A stretch of DNA of 42,320 nucleotides from Scytalidium lignicola (lineage: Eukaryota > Ascomycota > Leotiomycetes), in the NCBI GenBank assembly GCA_002812745.2, contig NCSJ02000354.1:1-42320 (forward strand). The letters run 5' to 3'. Position numbers and translations under genes: made by a program. Positions 22,971 to 34,376 of the stretch are shown here, one piece after another. The notes beneath the pieces are model-generated. The model was not told the origin of the DNA. It did no database searches and was given only the letters and a program-made list of their open reading frames with translations. The number at the start of each line of letters is the position of its first letter. Position 1 is the first letter of the stretch.

Positions 22971-23306
22971 GGAAATTATTACAGGAGTAATTATGCTTTA
23001 TTTTCTGACAAGATATAACCGCTCTATTAATCATCGATGGCTGTTCAAACTTTTATAAGCAATTAGTTAAGCCATCCCTAGAGATTAATTTCTAGGAATT
23101 CCACGATTTTTAATATCTCGTACCAATTTACTTGGTAATGTAAGTACTGCTCTGAATGTTATTACCACAACTGTTTTCTATGCTCCTATAACTATTATTT
23201 CTTAATTACTGCTATATCCTAAATCACCTTCTTTTGATGGTCTGATACTTTCTATGCTTAAAGATATTTTGATATTTACTAGAGTGTGCATATTATATTT
23301 AGAATT
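22971..23306. terminator. Convergent 3' flanks of the P450 and esterase genes
   Basis: 336 AT-rich bases between two convergent stop codons, holding both 3' UTRs. No gene was seen and no specific poly(A) site can be fixed. Confidence 0.4.
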
Positions 23307-25293
23307 TTATAAGTATAAGCCCTTCTGCCACCAATCACACCTACTATTAGCCACTGTATCCATCTGTACCTCTAATCCATCCAAACTCAGATCCAGCACC
23401 TCGCTATCATTGCCATACATAGGGAACAGCGGTATCTTCTTCCCCTTTCCATTAGGATTACCAGTCTTGGCAAAACTAGTGATAAACTCCTGTAGGGCAT
23501 ACGCCACCGTTGAATTGACAGGTACTCCATAATTAGGCGTGCTTGTGTCCCCGTTAAAGAAAGTGTATGGCACGTCTTCGCCGTGTAGTCCCGGCGGGAC
23601 GGTGAAGTAATATGAATAAGTCTTGTTCTTGAAAGCCAAATCTAGATAACGGGTATTGCACGTGAAGCTGATTTCACTAGCTGCGAGTGCAGAGCGTTCA
23701 GTTGGAGTTGTATATCCATATGAACTGTCATATACTTCAGGATACATAACTGTGCTAATGTAGTTTAAGATGATTGGTGATGCATCTGGGAAGGTTTGTG
23801 AGAGGAATGTCTCGTAGGCTGACTGATTGTTGATAAATGGAGATGTGAAAAGAAGACCCTCGTTAAGGTTATGGCCTACCATAACATGGACTCTTTTGTC
23901 GAACTGGCCACGTGAGAGGAGGAGTCCAGGTAAGGCTGGAACAAACAGACCATCCACTACTGGGCCAAAAGTGAATGTCCCATAAAGTGCTATACCAACT
24001 GCAATTGCATTCACGGTTTGGAGCTCCGTCGTTGATAAGCTGCGAAGTTGATCAGTCGTAGTAATGTTTGTGTTGGTGATAAATCTAGCAGCAGCAAGGA
24101 CTGATTGATATGTATTTTCCTGTTGAGAGTTTCCTGCAACGGGAAGGAACCCGGGGCTTTGCATGATCGCTTGCTGGAAGGGAACTGGCCCCTTCATACC
24201 TCCATAAGCCGTGATATGATGCATGATGGAACCTCCTCCAGCACTTTCTCCAATTAATGTGATCTTTCTCGGAGAACCCGCAAATTTCTCAATGTTATTC
24301 TTCACTATTGACTGTCAGATGTTAAACATATTCAAGAAGCGTTCGTTAATCTTACCCCATTCTATTGCTAGCCTTTGGTCGTACAGACCAAGATTTGCGG
24401 TTCCATCTTCTTGGAAAGTGGGCCCTGACATCCACCCCTAGAACAAGGAGGTTAATAATTTACAGTTAAACAGAGGCTGGTTATCATCCGTACAAAGAGT
24501 CCAAGGCGGTAATTCATTGCAACGAAGATAACTCCAGGCGAGCCGTCGCTCTGGCTCTGGGCGATTAAACCAGCAGGGCTCCCACTAGCAGTTTTGGAAC
24601 CGCCGGTGTACCCACCGCCATAAATCCAGACAAGAACGGGAGCTGTTATCTCTCGTTAATATTTGCTAATTTATGTATGTATAAGGTATAAGAATTAGAA
24701 TTTTACCTTCAGCATGCGGTTTATTAAACACATCCTCCGGTACAAAAACGTCTAGGAATAGACAGTCCTCAGATGTTCCGGGAGCGGGCGGAGGAATCTG
24801 GGCCGAGCTTGCAGGAGAGTTTGACTCATTCAGCAGAGTGGCTACTGGTACTCCAGAAAGATATTGTTCGGCGATAAGTAGCCAAGCTGGATTTGCTTGG
24901 GGGCATATTGTTGATTCTTGGCCAGTATTGATGGTACGATTCCTCGTGATGGGAGCAACTGGCGCTCTGAATCGGAGGTTTCCTAATGGCGGCTCCGCAT
25001 ATCTAATATTACTAAAGTTGTAATATTGGCCAGTTGTCTGGTGAATTTGTAAGATGCGTATTCCGAAATTGAAAGCAGAGGAAAGGCGATTAAAACGAAC
25101 AGCTTGAATCACAATAGAAAATTTTGTACTGCGATTTAGTGGGAGAAAAAAAAACACAACTTACATTTATTGTAGCCTGGTGGGTGGCATAGCCCAAGTC
25201 AACAGTTGGCAATGGAGGTGGCTGGGGTTTCGGGGAACATGTCACTAAACATGTGAGATTAAATATTACAACAGAAAACAACAGGTATTTCAT
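23307..25293 (-). CDS. Secreted type-B carboxylesterase/lipase
   Basis: Five exons: 25293-25165, 25037-24707, 24642-24494, 24437-24356 and 24304-23307; 562 residues. The first intron (127 bp) is longer than the rest. The distant acceptor (CACCAG before 25037) was chosen because it alone restores the phase and gives the usual ATIN-TTGQYYNFSNIRYAEPP start of the domain. A signal peptide (MKYLLFSVVIFNLTCLVTC) is followed by the alpha/beta hydrolase fold: EDCLFLDVFVP, VWIYGGGYTGGS, MNYRLGLFGW and GESAGGG with Ser251. The probable Glu is Glu379 (GHNLNEG) and the His is His471 (GLHGEDVPY). There are several N-glycosylation sites. It should hydrolyse carboxyl esters outside the cell; the substrate is unknown. 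Confidence 0.93.
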
Positions 25294-26188
25294 CTTTGGG
25301 ATTTGGCTTATGTTAACAGCGGCAAAAGAAGAACAGAAAAATCGTAAATAGGAAAACGAGTATAACAACGTGAAGAAGAGAAGGTTATATCTAGCTTCGG
25401 AGGATCCAACTGGCGTATTGAGACAGCATTTCGTAGAGCCAATATCAGGGCATAGCAAAGGAAATTCTTTTGTACTTGACTACATTAAGCCATATCCCGA
25501 GCAGGACTTGAGTGGCCAAAGAAGAACCAAACCCGACTAGTAGTGATTGTGAACGCATATATGACAAACTAGATTCATGGACGCGATCTCTCGACCACGT
25601 CAGCTGGCTACTCCAGCAGCTTTAAGCCACAGATCCGTCTCCGAAAGCAAGGAGGATGTCTGCTGCGAGCGGGGTACATGTACACATTAGCTGCTGCATA
25701 CGGAAAGAAAGACGTGAATTCCAGTGCTAAGCCCAAAGCGACCAAGCATCCACTGTCTTTTTTCCTGTCCAAGTAAAGCGGGCAAAAGATTGATTGCATT
25801 TACACCCCGCAATGTTTTCCGCATTATGTTGTGCCTGGACCGAGGTCGTTCTTGAGCCTTGGCATCCTTAAACTTTAAGTAATTAAGTTCGCGGGGAAGG
25901 GGAGAAATTTAAAATCATCCTTTCGCTTTAAATGATTCATATTTTACTCTATTGCTCTCTTTATGGCATGGCAATTCTCAAGCTGCTCTTATGTTAGCCA
26001 TGAAAGAGCTGCCCTGAAAATAGCCAAGCTGCGGTCAGACGATCGGTTGGTGTCATAGTTAAATAATTAGATTACCGTATGATAGTATATAGTAAACATT
26101 AATCCATCTATGCAATATTGCCGATAAAACCGCCTACACGTAAGGCATGTGAAACTAAAATCCCTTTTAAATATTTAAATATTTGAAT
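25294..26188. other. Intergenic region upstream of the esterase
   Basis: Holds the esterase promoter and the 3' flank of the Zn2Cys6 gene. No gene was seen; a 63-codon minus frame at 25608-25799 has no resemblance to a family. Confidence 0.5.
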
Positions 26189-28594
26189 TCACGGGAACCC
26201 TTCATAGTTATTGACTCCCGATAACTCCATCAAGTCTGGTAAAGCTAAATCCCACGCATTATTCATATTTACTTGACCAAATATATCATTGAACTGCATT
26301 CCATAACTTGTAGTACCACCGAATAATGGATCATTGAAGGAAGGCTTAAAAATAATGCCTTGTATAGGAGCCTCGATAGAAGAAGCGCCGGAAGAAGTCC
26401 CATGGTCTAGCGGAGATGGAACTTGGTTCATTGGAGATCGCATTCTCCTAGTTTGGCCCTTGTTAATGTTGTTATTCCAAAGCGAATCGGAAGCATTTCG
26501 CCTTCGAAAGTCCAGGTACTGTCCATCTTCGCTCATCTTCAGGACCACAGCCTCACATTGTGATAGACAAATATCAGCAAGGTCCCAGTTATGTTCATCC
26601 TTCGCCTGGCGAAGGTGGTCAATTAACAACTTAGCCATGACCAAACATTCATTTGCACTATTGTCACTCTTGGCTTCTAAACCGCATCTGAGAATCAATG
26701 TAGTCGCTGAGGCTAGGTGATAACACGTATCTTCGGTAATCATTCAGTACATCAACTCGGTTGACAAGACTCATAGCATAAAAACTTGAAAGGACTTACA
26801 AGGTAGCCAAAATTTATCCATGTCGCTACCCCCTATGGTGACTGCGAAACGAATTACAGCTTCAGCTGCCTGTTGGCATCTAACTTGGTAATATTGCCGA
26901 ACTCCGTCCTCATCGCATTCGTCTGATCGAATTACTTCCTGCAAAGAAATTCTGAAAATACTCATCCTTAAAGCTAGAAAGGAGAGGTGAAGATTTAAAG
27001 CCCCGGGTGCTTCACGCCAAAACTCAGGGCTTGAACCTTTCTGCCACTCAAAAAGAGAATCCTCCCAGGTGTCAAGCGTTAATTCGAGTCTCCGAAGTGA
27101 TTTTAGCGATGTGTCTTGCTTTCGAGAACGAAGATCATAGATTAATGGAAGCACTTCGCCTAGAATTTCTGTTAACCGGCAAAGAGTAATGAAAGACTGA
27201 GCTCCTGCTACGTGATCGTCTTTATCTCTGCTGCTATCATCCAAAGGGGTATGATTTCCTGGAAGTAACATATTTAGATCCGGGATCGGGACATCATATT
27301 GGGTTGGAGAGATATGTGGCGGTGTCCCGTGGGTAAGACTTGCCCTGTACTTCTCTTTTAGCATTGTAGACCCAAGCTGAACACATATTTTCTTTATTGT
27401 GAACCCAATCAAGTAGATAAATGACATACCACCAATCGTGTATTAACACTCCCCACCAGGTACGAATTCGAAGACCTTTTTGTCGTTGGTCCAGGCTCCA
27501 GTTTGAAGGATCTCGATTAAGTCCCAAGCTTCGCGACAGTGCAACTGATCGACCAATGTTGAGGGCATTGTAGGTCATTATCGTTGTCGGTCGTCCTGCA
27601 AGATCTAAAATAGTCGCGAGGATTGTCGGGAATGCCGGTGCCTGATACTCCTCATTTAAAGCATCGACTGTTTGTCTCCACACATACTTCATGTCTGGTT
27701 GCGGTCGACTTCTTAACAGGGCATCTGATGTGTTCCAGGCAACGAGAGCAACGGAATATAGCTCACACACAAGTGTATGCGGTAACTTGTTGTCTTTGTA
27801 AGCCTGCAGGATGGATGTTTCATCCAGAATCGGAAAAGCACGATGGAAGGAATTAAAATATCTATAACCTTATCAACAACAAATTCTGACAGAATCTTGA
27901 GCAATGCTTACAGTTTGACTACTTCGTCACCGAAAGGCTCGAGTATCTTCTCAATGGTCTCAAGCTGCTTGAACCCGGATGATCCATTTCCTATTGATGT
28001 AATTATACGCTGACGGGGGACCTTGACATAGACAATCGGGTTGGTGGGATCATCTAAATATATGGTACTCGGACGAGTATTTGAGATACGAGAAGCATCT
28101 GGAGACATGTATTTTTCTAGCACTTGAACATCAGGTGCATCAGTTGGTCCAACGATATGACGATTCGGTTTGTTCGGCGCATTTTCTGGCGATATTTCCA
28201 CCGGAGCGGAGTCCTCGTCTGCGACGGAACCTAGCCTCTCTAAGGGAGTATCAGACAAATTTATTATTGAGGGATCCTTCGCTATTTTACTTCCGTAGCC
28301 TGGAATAATATCCGGTTGGCTCTTACTGAATCGCCTCACGTGTCGAAAGCGGCGACTTCCTTGATTGGAATCTTTGGATGAATCAGAGCTATCTTGAGAG
28401 CACTCAAGACCATGAAGACGACAAAGAAGACACGAACGACCATTAAGGTCTCGAGTACAGCGGCTTTTGCGACGACGGCAAAAGCTGCATGCTGGGTACT
28501 TGTGAGATCGATAGGGACGCGCGTTTATCCCTCCTGCACTTCCCTGCCTTATATGTTCTTCTCCGACGGCATCCTTCTCATTTTCCGCTGACAT
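26189..28594 (-). CDS. Zn2Cys6 transcription factor 1 (fungal-specific TF domain)
   Basis: Four exons: 28594-27912, 27861-27430, 27344-26800 and 26730-26189. The introns are 50, 85 and 69 bp and give 733 residues. The start MSAENEK at 28594 is used because no ATG lies upstream in frame. The binuclear zinc cluster has Cys36, 39, 46, 55, 58 and 65 (C-x2-C-x6-C-x8-C-x2-C-x6-C) with a basic RRRKSR loop. The middle homology region begins near residue 228 with YFNSFHRAFPILDE, then GRSVALSRSLGLNRDP, RIRTWWGVLIHDWW and ASLTHGTPPHI. These are standard Fungal_trans landmarks. The C-terminal 150 residues are acidic and Asn-rich and may activate transcription. It is divergent from the ACC deaminase gene over a 518-bp shared promoter, which suggests it may regulate that gene. 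Confidence 0.92.
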
Positions 28595-28704
28595 CTTCTC
28601 ATGTAACGGGAATCTAAGAGTCGGATAGGTGCCCGAGGTTGCGTATTTCAGCGAATTAAGTTGTTTGGGTCTGAATATCCATTCTAACAGAAAATCTGAA
28701 GGGG

Positions 28705-28727
28705 TTTTCCGAGGGTTATCGGGAAAC
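28705..28727. promoter_or_regulatory. Everted repeat TTTTCCG-N8-CGGGAAAC
   Basis: Arms TTTTCCG (28705-28711) and CGGGAAAC (28720-28727) are separated by 8 bp, 111 bp upstream of the first factor's start codon. Paired CCG/CGG triplets are the usual recognition form of Zn2Cys6 dimers. Confidence 0.5.
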
Positions 28728-28950
28728 AAAGTTCCCCGCCCTAGCACTTGTGCTTAGAATTTGGGGGCGATAAGAAGCAATGAACTCCCCACGCTCCCTT
28801 GCCACTGTGTAAATTATGACTAGCAGCGATAACCAGTGAAATGGAGTAATCTTATAAATCGTCCTATAAATTGCAGTTTGAAGTTTGGATTGAGGTGAGC
28901 TTTCCGCTTACGTGACAGAATATACTCTGATAAGGGCGCCTCTTCCTAAG

Positions 28951-28966
28951 TTTTCCGACGGGAAAC
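28951..28966. promoter_or_regulatory. Everted repeat TTTTCCG-N1-CGGGAAAC
   Basis: The same two arms as at 28705-28727, here separated by a single base, 147 bp upstream of the ACC deaminase start codon. Confidence 0.5.
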
Positions 28967-29112
28967 TGCTCAACACCATTACCGCTCTAGACAATTGATA
29001 ATTACTTCTTCTCCTTGAATAAATAAACCTACATTTTCTAGAAGCAACCCTTAAATACTTAAGATAAAAGACAGCCATCTGCTAATTATCTCAGAGCATA
29101 TCTATTCAGAAG

Positions 29113-30221
29113 ATGGCCGCTGTTCAACTACCTGAGCCTTTCGCAAGCATACCCAGGGTGACGCTCCTCTTCGAGCCTTCCCCAATTCAAGAGCTGCCAA
29201 ATATAACCAAAGCACTTGGAGGTGAAGTGAATATTTACGCAAAGCGTGAAGACTGCAATTCAGGTCTTGCGTTTGGTGGCAACAAGACTCGAAAACTAGA
29301 GTAAGTTCAAATCAGAAATAACCAAAAGTGAATGAGAACTGCTATTTTGCTAATACACCTTTGTCAAGATATTTCGTTCCAGATGCTATATCCTCGGGAT
29401 GCGACACACTTATAAGCATTGGTGGTGTGCAGTCAAACCACACCAGGCAAGTTGCAGCTGTTGCGGCAAAGACTGGGCTAAAGGCGGCCCTGGTTCAGGA
29501 GAGATGGGTTGATTGGGAAGATACCGTATACGATAAAGTAGGCAATATCCAGCTCTCTAGATTAATGGGAGCGGAGACGCTGCTTGATCCCTCATCTTTT
29601 GGCATCGAGCATAAAGAGACGCTAGCCAATCTCAAGAAGAAGGTAATAGATGCAGGAGGAAAGCCTTACTATATCCCTGCAGGTGCTTCAGACCACCCCC
29701 TTGGTGGATTGGGTTTTGCTAGGTGGGCATTTGAAGTTGAGATGCAAGAGAAGGAGTTGGGAGTTTTCTTTGATACGATCATAGTGTGTGTTGTCACGGG
29801 CTCAACTATGGCAGGCATGGTTGCAGGATTTAAGCTTGCACAGAAGAATGGATCCCGACCACGAAAGTTAATAGGAATTGATGCCTCAGCAAAGGTCAAA
29901 CAGACATTTGATCAAGTGTTGCGAATAACAAAGGCAACAGCCGTGAAAATCGGATTGAAAGAGGACGATATTACCGGAGGGGATATCATCTTAGATGATA
30001 GATACCATGCCGGGTGCTATGGCATCCCAGATACTCAAACAATTGATGCGATTAAGTTTGGAGCTTCTAAAGAGGGCTTCATAACCGATCCTGTATATGA
30101 AGGAAAAAGTTTAGCGGGACTAATTGATATGGTTAAGAAGGGAGAGATCCGAGCGGGTAGCAATGTGTTGTATGCTCATTTGGGCGGTCAGTTAGCTTTA
30201 AATGCATACTCATCTATGTAG
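29113..30221 (+). CDS. acdS: 1-aminocyclopropane-1-carboxylate (ACC) deaminase
   Basis: Two exons, 29113-29300 and 29369-30221, with a 68-bp intron; 346 residues, the usual length. This is a PLP fold-type II enzyme that opens ACC, the ethylene precursor, to 2-oxobutyrate and ammonia. Visible are GGNKTRKLE with the PLP Lys58, QSNHTR with Ser85, the phosphate loop VTGST (205-209), PVYEGKS with Tyr306 and Glu307, and YAHLGG with Leu334. These match Lys51, Ser78, Tyr294, Glu295 and Leu322 of the bacterial enzyme with constant offsets. The Glu/Leu pair separates true ACC deaminases from D-cysteine desulfhydrases. No targeting signal is seen, so it should be cytosolic. It is divergent from one Zn2Cys6 gene and followed 425 bp later by another. 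The natural role could be lowering plant ethylene or using fungal ACC. Confidence 0.94.
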
Positions 30222-30645
30222 AAAGAATACGTACTATTTCTTCAATTACAATTCCTACTTGACTGCAATAGTGTATTTTGAATTACCACACCTAAATACT
30301 TACCCCAGCGGCTATGAGAATAGGTGATCACTTGAAATTCAAGTTTGAGCTACAATAAATGGCGGAGATGTAGGAGTATCCCATCGCCTAGCAAGCCATG
30401 GATGAATTGTGCATACATAACCATTGCATAAATTATTGTAGTAATCCGACGTTTGTACCACAGTAGAAATTGAACAGCAAATGATGAAATGTTCTTGTTA
30501 GGACAGTTTATTTTATGCACAATTGGAAGATTAGTAAACAACATTCACATTCGCCACCGACAGAAATCCCGCCGCGGCGACGTCGGGCGCAATCCGAGCA
30601 GATTTTAAGACTCTAAATAACTTTTCCATCTTGTAACTCATTACC
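30222..30645. other. Intergenic: ACC deaminase 3' flank and Zn2Cys6 factor 2 promoter
   Basis: No gene was seen. A GC-rich patch at about 30568-30590 holds several CCG/CGG triplets, including the palindrome CCGCGG, about 70 bp upstream of the second factor's start. It could be a zinc-cluster target. Confidence 0.45.
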
Positions 30646-32465
30646 ATGAACTTGTCTAACATAACCCATGACACCAATGGTGAGGGATCTTTAATGCCTC
30701 CGTCAATTCCTAATAGAGCAGTACGAGCATGTACGTCGTGTAAAGCTCGAAAGAAGAAGTGCAACAAATCGATCCCAGTTTGCTCATTGTGTGAGAGGTA
30801 AGCCAGAGACACTGAAGATAGATGATAAATCCAAGGCTCATTCATTGATGTGACTAGGATGAAATGGAGATGTGTGTATCCAGATACCATCCATTCATCA
30901 TCTGGAAAGGTGGAGAAGGCACAACTCACAAAATCTTCCGACCTGAACCGCCGGATTGAACGACAGAAGTCAGAATTCCCAGCGGTGTTCTTCCTGGACG
31001 CAGAGCTCTTTAACCAGTGGCGACTACAGCTTCCACGGGATAATTTCGAGATTGCTCCAGAAGTGCGAGATTTCATCGGAGACGCAAGTGATATTCGGGC
31101 CACTGCCACCGATTATTTCAATACTATCCATTCCTACATACCGATCATCTCAAAGACAATGTTTTATCAGCACTTACTGAATCCCCTAGCCACACCAGGA
31201 GCAGATGTTATTTTGTTATTTCTCTGCATGAAACTGATCATGTCTGTTCCTTCAAGGGGACATGAAGCTGCTAGAATGCCTATTTACAAAGCCGCTAGGG
31301 CTCTGTATACGGCAATGGAATCTAGCGGTGTTTCTAGCATCCATATTCTTCAAGCAGGGGTTTTGATTGCCTTTTATGAAATAAGTCATGCTGTATATCC
31401 ATTGGCATTCTTTACAATTAGTGCCTGTGCAAGATATGGGAGTTTGTTCGGGCTCGATGAGCGTGGCCTACTTCAGACAACTGATACCCGTGATTGGATA
31501 AGAATTGAGGAGAAGAGGAGAGTTTGGTGGGCATTAGTTATCTTAGACCGGTGAGTTTGACACACATCACTAAAGTAATTGTTGTTACTAATTTTATGTT
31601 ATTCTAGATTTGCCAATCTCGGGCAACCAACTCGTCTCCTAGCAATTGAAGATCCGAAATCTTCGAGTGTGTTGCCCATGGATGACGACACATGGGATAA
31701 AGGTGTAAGGTGCGAAATTCGTTGTATCAATATGATATTGACAAGAGGAATAGGATCTTCCCTCTGAATATACGTTTACATTATCCTCCCCATCAAGTGT
31801 TTTGATGGGCAAATTTGCTAGGCTTGCACAGACGGGATACTTGTTAGGCCAGATTTTGCACCATATCTCCGATTATAACTCCCCAAAGGAACTACATGAC
31901 GAGATTGGGATACAACTATATCGAACAATGCACTCTCTAGTTACGTTATCTCATATCGAAGCCAGCATTCGAGCTCTAGTCTTCTGCCCGCAAACAGCTA
32001 TCTGCTATTGGTAAGAAACATTTCTATATTCAGAACCTCTTACATACAAACTCTAATTATGATAGTGGTCTTCTTCTCCTTCAAAACCGACCCAACTCCC
32101 CAATTAATGAGAGGATCCTAGACGCAGAACATTTCAGCAGCATATCTGTAATTGCAGAAACAACAATGAAGATCTGCAAATTCTTCTTGGATAGCACTAG
32201 GTCAACTTTGCCTAAGATCTCACCATTTTTGCTACCTTCACTCTACAGAGCAGGTATTATTTATTTAGAAGAGTACAATAACAGCCAAAGCGAAAAGGCG
32301 TGGCTCTCCTTGTGTGTATTAAAGGACACAATGGGGGTGATTAATGGCCGATGGAAGGCAGCAGGTAAGTACTAGTCTGAGTAATACTAGTATTAATGAC
32401 TGATTCTAGATAATATAGGAGCTTTCTTGAAGATTCTAGAGGCTAGGGAGGCTACATATCACTAG
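30646..32465 (+). CDS. Zn2Cys6 transcription factor 2
   Basis: Six exons: 30646-30797, 30858-31550, 31608-31704, 31754-32010, 32066-32364 and 32410-32465. The introns are 45-60 bp and give 517 residues. The N-terminal zinc cluster is textbook: Cys29, 32, 39, 46, 49 and 56 (C-x2-C-x6-C-x6-C-x2-C-x6-C) with KARKKK between the second and third Cys. The first intron cuts the cluster between Cys49 and Cys56. The middle homology region has YFNTIHSYIPIISKTMFY, ACARYGSLFGLDERGL, EEKRRVWWALVILDRF and GKFARLAQTGYLLGQIL. The fourth exon begins DLPSEYTF, which keeps phase and fits the family. The C-terminus is short. It lies on the same strand as ACC deaminase and directly behind it, so it is a candidate pathway regulator. 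Confidence 0.9.
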
Positions 32466-32910
32466 GTGATAGATGGGAAAACACTTTTACAGTAATCATT
32501 TGATTAGCTATCATGCTTTCTGTTTTTATCTTATCATAATACTACTTAATGCCGCAAAATAGGCTATAAATAAAAGCTAAATTCAGCTCGTACGACACTA
32601 GAAGAAGCAAAAACAGTATAATGATGTCTGCATTTACCTTGCAGCAGTCTAGGTGGTACTAGCAACACTGTTAGGCTGATGGAATGCAAATACGCCACCT
32701 CCAAGCTTTCAAAGAAAGATTAAGGTAGCTCTTTTCCTCTCCGATTAATAATTTATTTGGAATGTTTTATACCAGTCCTTTCATTGCATACACCACCATA
32801 TAATTTATTGATTTAGAAAATGTAGCCCCCAAAGATTCTAGAAATGTGCGGCAATTCTTGATCATTAATCACATACTAAAAACAATGAGATATGCCTAGG
32901 GAAATGGATT

Positions 32911-33001
32911 ACATAGCGTATGACGCACCCGCACTTGGATCCTCGTACGACCCGCCGGACTGGCCTTGACGTCGTCCTGGCCTTAGCGTATGACGCTATG
33001 T
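32911..33001. mobile_element. Small GC-rich foldback element (MITE-like), tentative
   Basis: 91 bp start ACATAGCGT and end ACGCTATGT, a perfect 9-bp inverted repeat. GCGTATGACGC occurs near both ends in the same direction. Similarity extends outwards imperfectly (AAATGGATT on the left against a reverse-complement AAATGGGCTT on the right). The centre is GC-rich, unlike the AT-rich surroundings, and contains ACTGGCCTTGACGTCGTCC. No target duplication is clear, so it may instead be a regulatory hairpin. Confidence 0.4.
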
Positions 33002-33303
33002 CTAAGCCCATTTTCGGCCGCATCTAGGGCGTATGGTAGCCAATAGCTTTAGTCTTTTAAGCCCTTACATAAAAAAGCCAACTAGTCTACAAAGCTCACC
33101 ACCAATTGTTGTCCATACTTTGTCGGCCTTCATGTCCCGCCATCGACCGCTGCGATCCCGACAGAGAGCAAATCGCCGAAAGGATTGATTGGTAACGATT
33201 TCTAGGACCAAATTTCGAAGCATTACGTTTTCTAATCATATCGGCGTTTGCATTATTCAGAGACATATCGGTAATATCATGACGCCAATATTTGGTTAAG
33301 GGG

Positions 33304-33312
33304 TATATATAT
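33304..33312 (+). promoter_or_regulatory. TATA-like box of the SDR gene
   Basis: TATATATAT about 90 bp upstream of the start codon at 33402. Confidence 0.45.
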
Positions 33313-33401
33313 CTTAGAGCAGCACAGAGACACATGTAAGTTCAGAAAACACCAGTTCTCGTTAACAAGGTATCGTCGAAGTTTTGCGAACCACCAAGAA
33401 G

Positions 33402-34376
33402 ATGCCTAAAATTATCGTTATCACTGGAGCCAATCGTGGTATTGGCCTCCAGCTTGCCAAATCTTTGACTGCCCAGGGACACCGGGTCATTGCCGTTGTG
33501 AGAAATCCAGACGCAGCAACAACTCTGAAAACGTTTCCACATATCCTTGGGATCGTGAAGGGCAAGATGGGAGATCTTGCTTCCCTCCCTCGAGTTGCAG
33601 CAGATATTGCGAAGCTTGCTCCTGAAGGTATTGATGAGCTTTGGAATGTATGTGCCAGTCTTTTCTCAATCTCTACCCCCCTCCTAAAAAAGGATGCTAG
33701 TAGCTAATTGTTATTGCTCCTTTTTTCTCTTTAGAATGCAGGCCAATTAAGTCATCGTGGACCCCTTACGGAGGTCGATCCAGTCAAGTATCGTGAGGAC
33801 CTAGAGGTTAATGTTGTTAGCCCTAGTGCTTTCACAAACTACCTCTTGCCTCTCCTCCGAAAACGTCAAACGAAGAAGATAATATTTATGTCTTCAGCCA
33901 TGGGTTCAACCATAATTGCAGAGAAGTTTATCAGAAGCAGACTAAAGGGCGAGAATCCTCCTGTCACGGAGGACTTCCTTGAAACCATGCCCTACTGTGT
34001 CGGCAAGTCTGCACTTACTATGCAAGCTCTGGTAAGTTGTTTTACTTAATTGCTTAAAATTCTCTTTAGTTGTTATTATTTTATCCATTTTATACTAAAT
34101 TATTTGTTAGGGTTGGCATGGCACTCTCTTTCCAGATGGATTCACAGTCATTGCAATCCATCCAGGCTGGTAGGTTCTAATATCTCTTACCTTACCGACA
34201 TTGATATGATGGACTGACTAGCGTGCAGGGTTCAGACGGACTTGACTGGTGGGCCTGGGCGAGCAGCTCTTACGACTGAGCAGTCAGTTACTGGTGTGTT
34301 AGAGACAGTTGGCAATGCAAAACATCAGGAGGAATTTGTCTTGTATAACTATAATGGACAAACATTACCTTTTTGA
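33402..34376 (+). CDS. Short-chain dehydrogenase/reductase
   Basis: Four exons: 33402-33647, 33735-34031, 34111-34169 and 34229-34376. The introns are 87, 79 and 59 bp and give 249 residues, the normal classical SDR length. The first ATG in the frame is MPKIIVITG; upstream there is only TTG. Rossmann motif TGANRGIG is at 8-15, NNAG at 82-85, the serine motif FMSSAMG around 135-136, and YCVGK provides Tyr169 and Lys173. HPGWVQTD closes the cofactor site. The start resembles the C-factor-like/carbonyl reductase group of SDRs. It should be a cytosolic NAD(P)-dependent oxidoreductase of unknown substrate. It converges on the membrane-protein gene, with 170 bp between the stops. Confidence 0.93.

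Larger units (their letters stand above)
28595..29112. promoter_or_regulatory. Bidirectional promoter, Zn2Cys6 factor 1 / ACC deaminase
   Basis: 518 bp between two divergent start codons. It contains two everted CCG/CGG repeats, listed separately. No coding potential was seen. Confidence 0.7.
32466..33401. other. AT-rich intergenic region with a GC-rich foldback patch
   Basis: No gene was seen. It is mostly AT-rich, apart from a GC-rich inverted-repeat patch at about 32895-33035 (listed separately). The right end is the SDR promoter with TATATATAT at 33304-33312. Confidence 0.5.

Noticed and set aside
25038..25164. Alternative acceptors inside the esterase first intron
   Set aside because: They leave the wrong phase for the downstream domain; only the acceptor ending at 25038 gives a normal N-terminus.
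26334..26720. 128-codon plus-strand frame
   Set aside because: Antisense of the last exon of Zn2Cys6 factor 1, with no family resemblance.
28595..28747. 51-residue extension of Zn2Cys6 factor 1
   Set aside because: It begins at GTG with no ATG, and the stretch contains a likely regulatory repeat.
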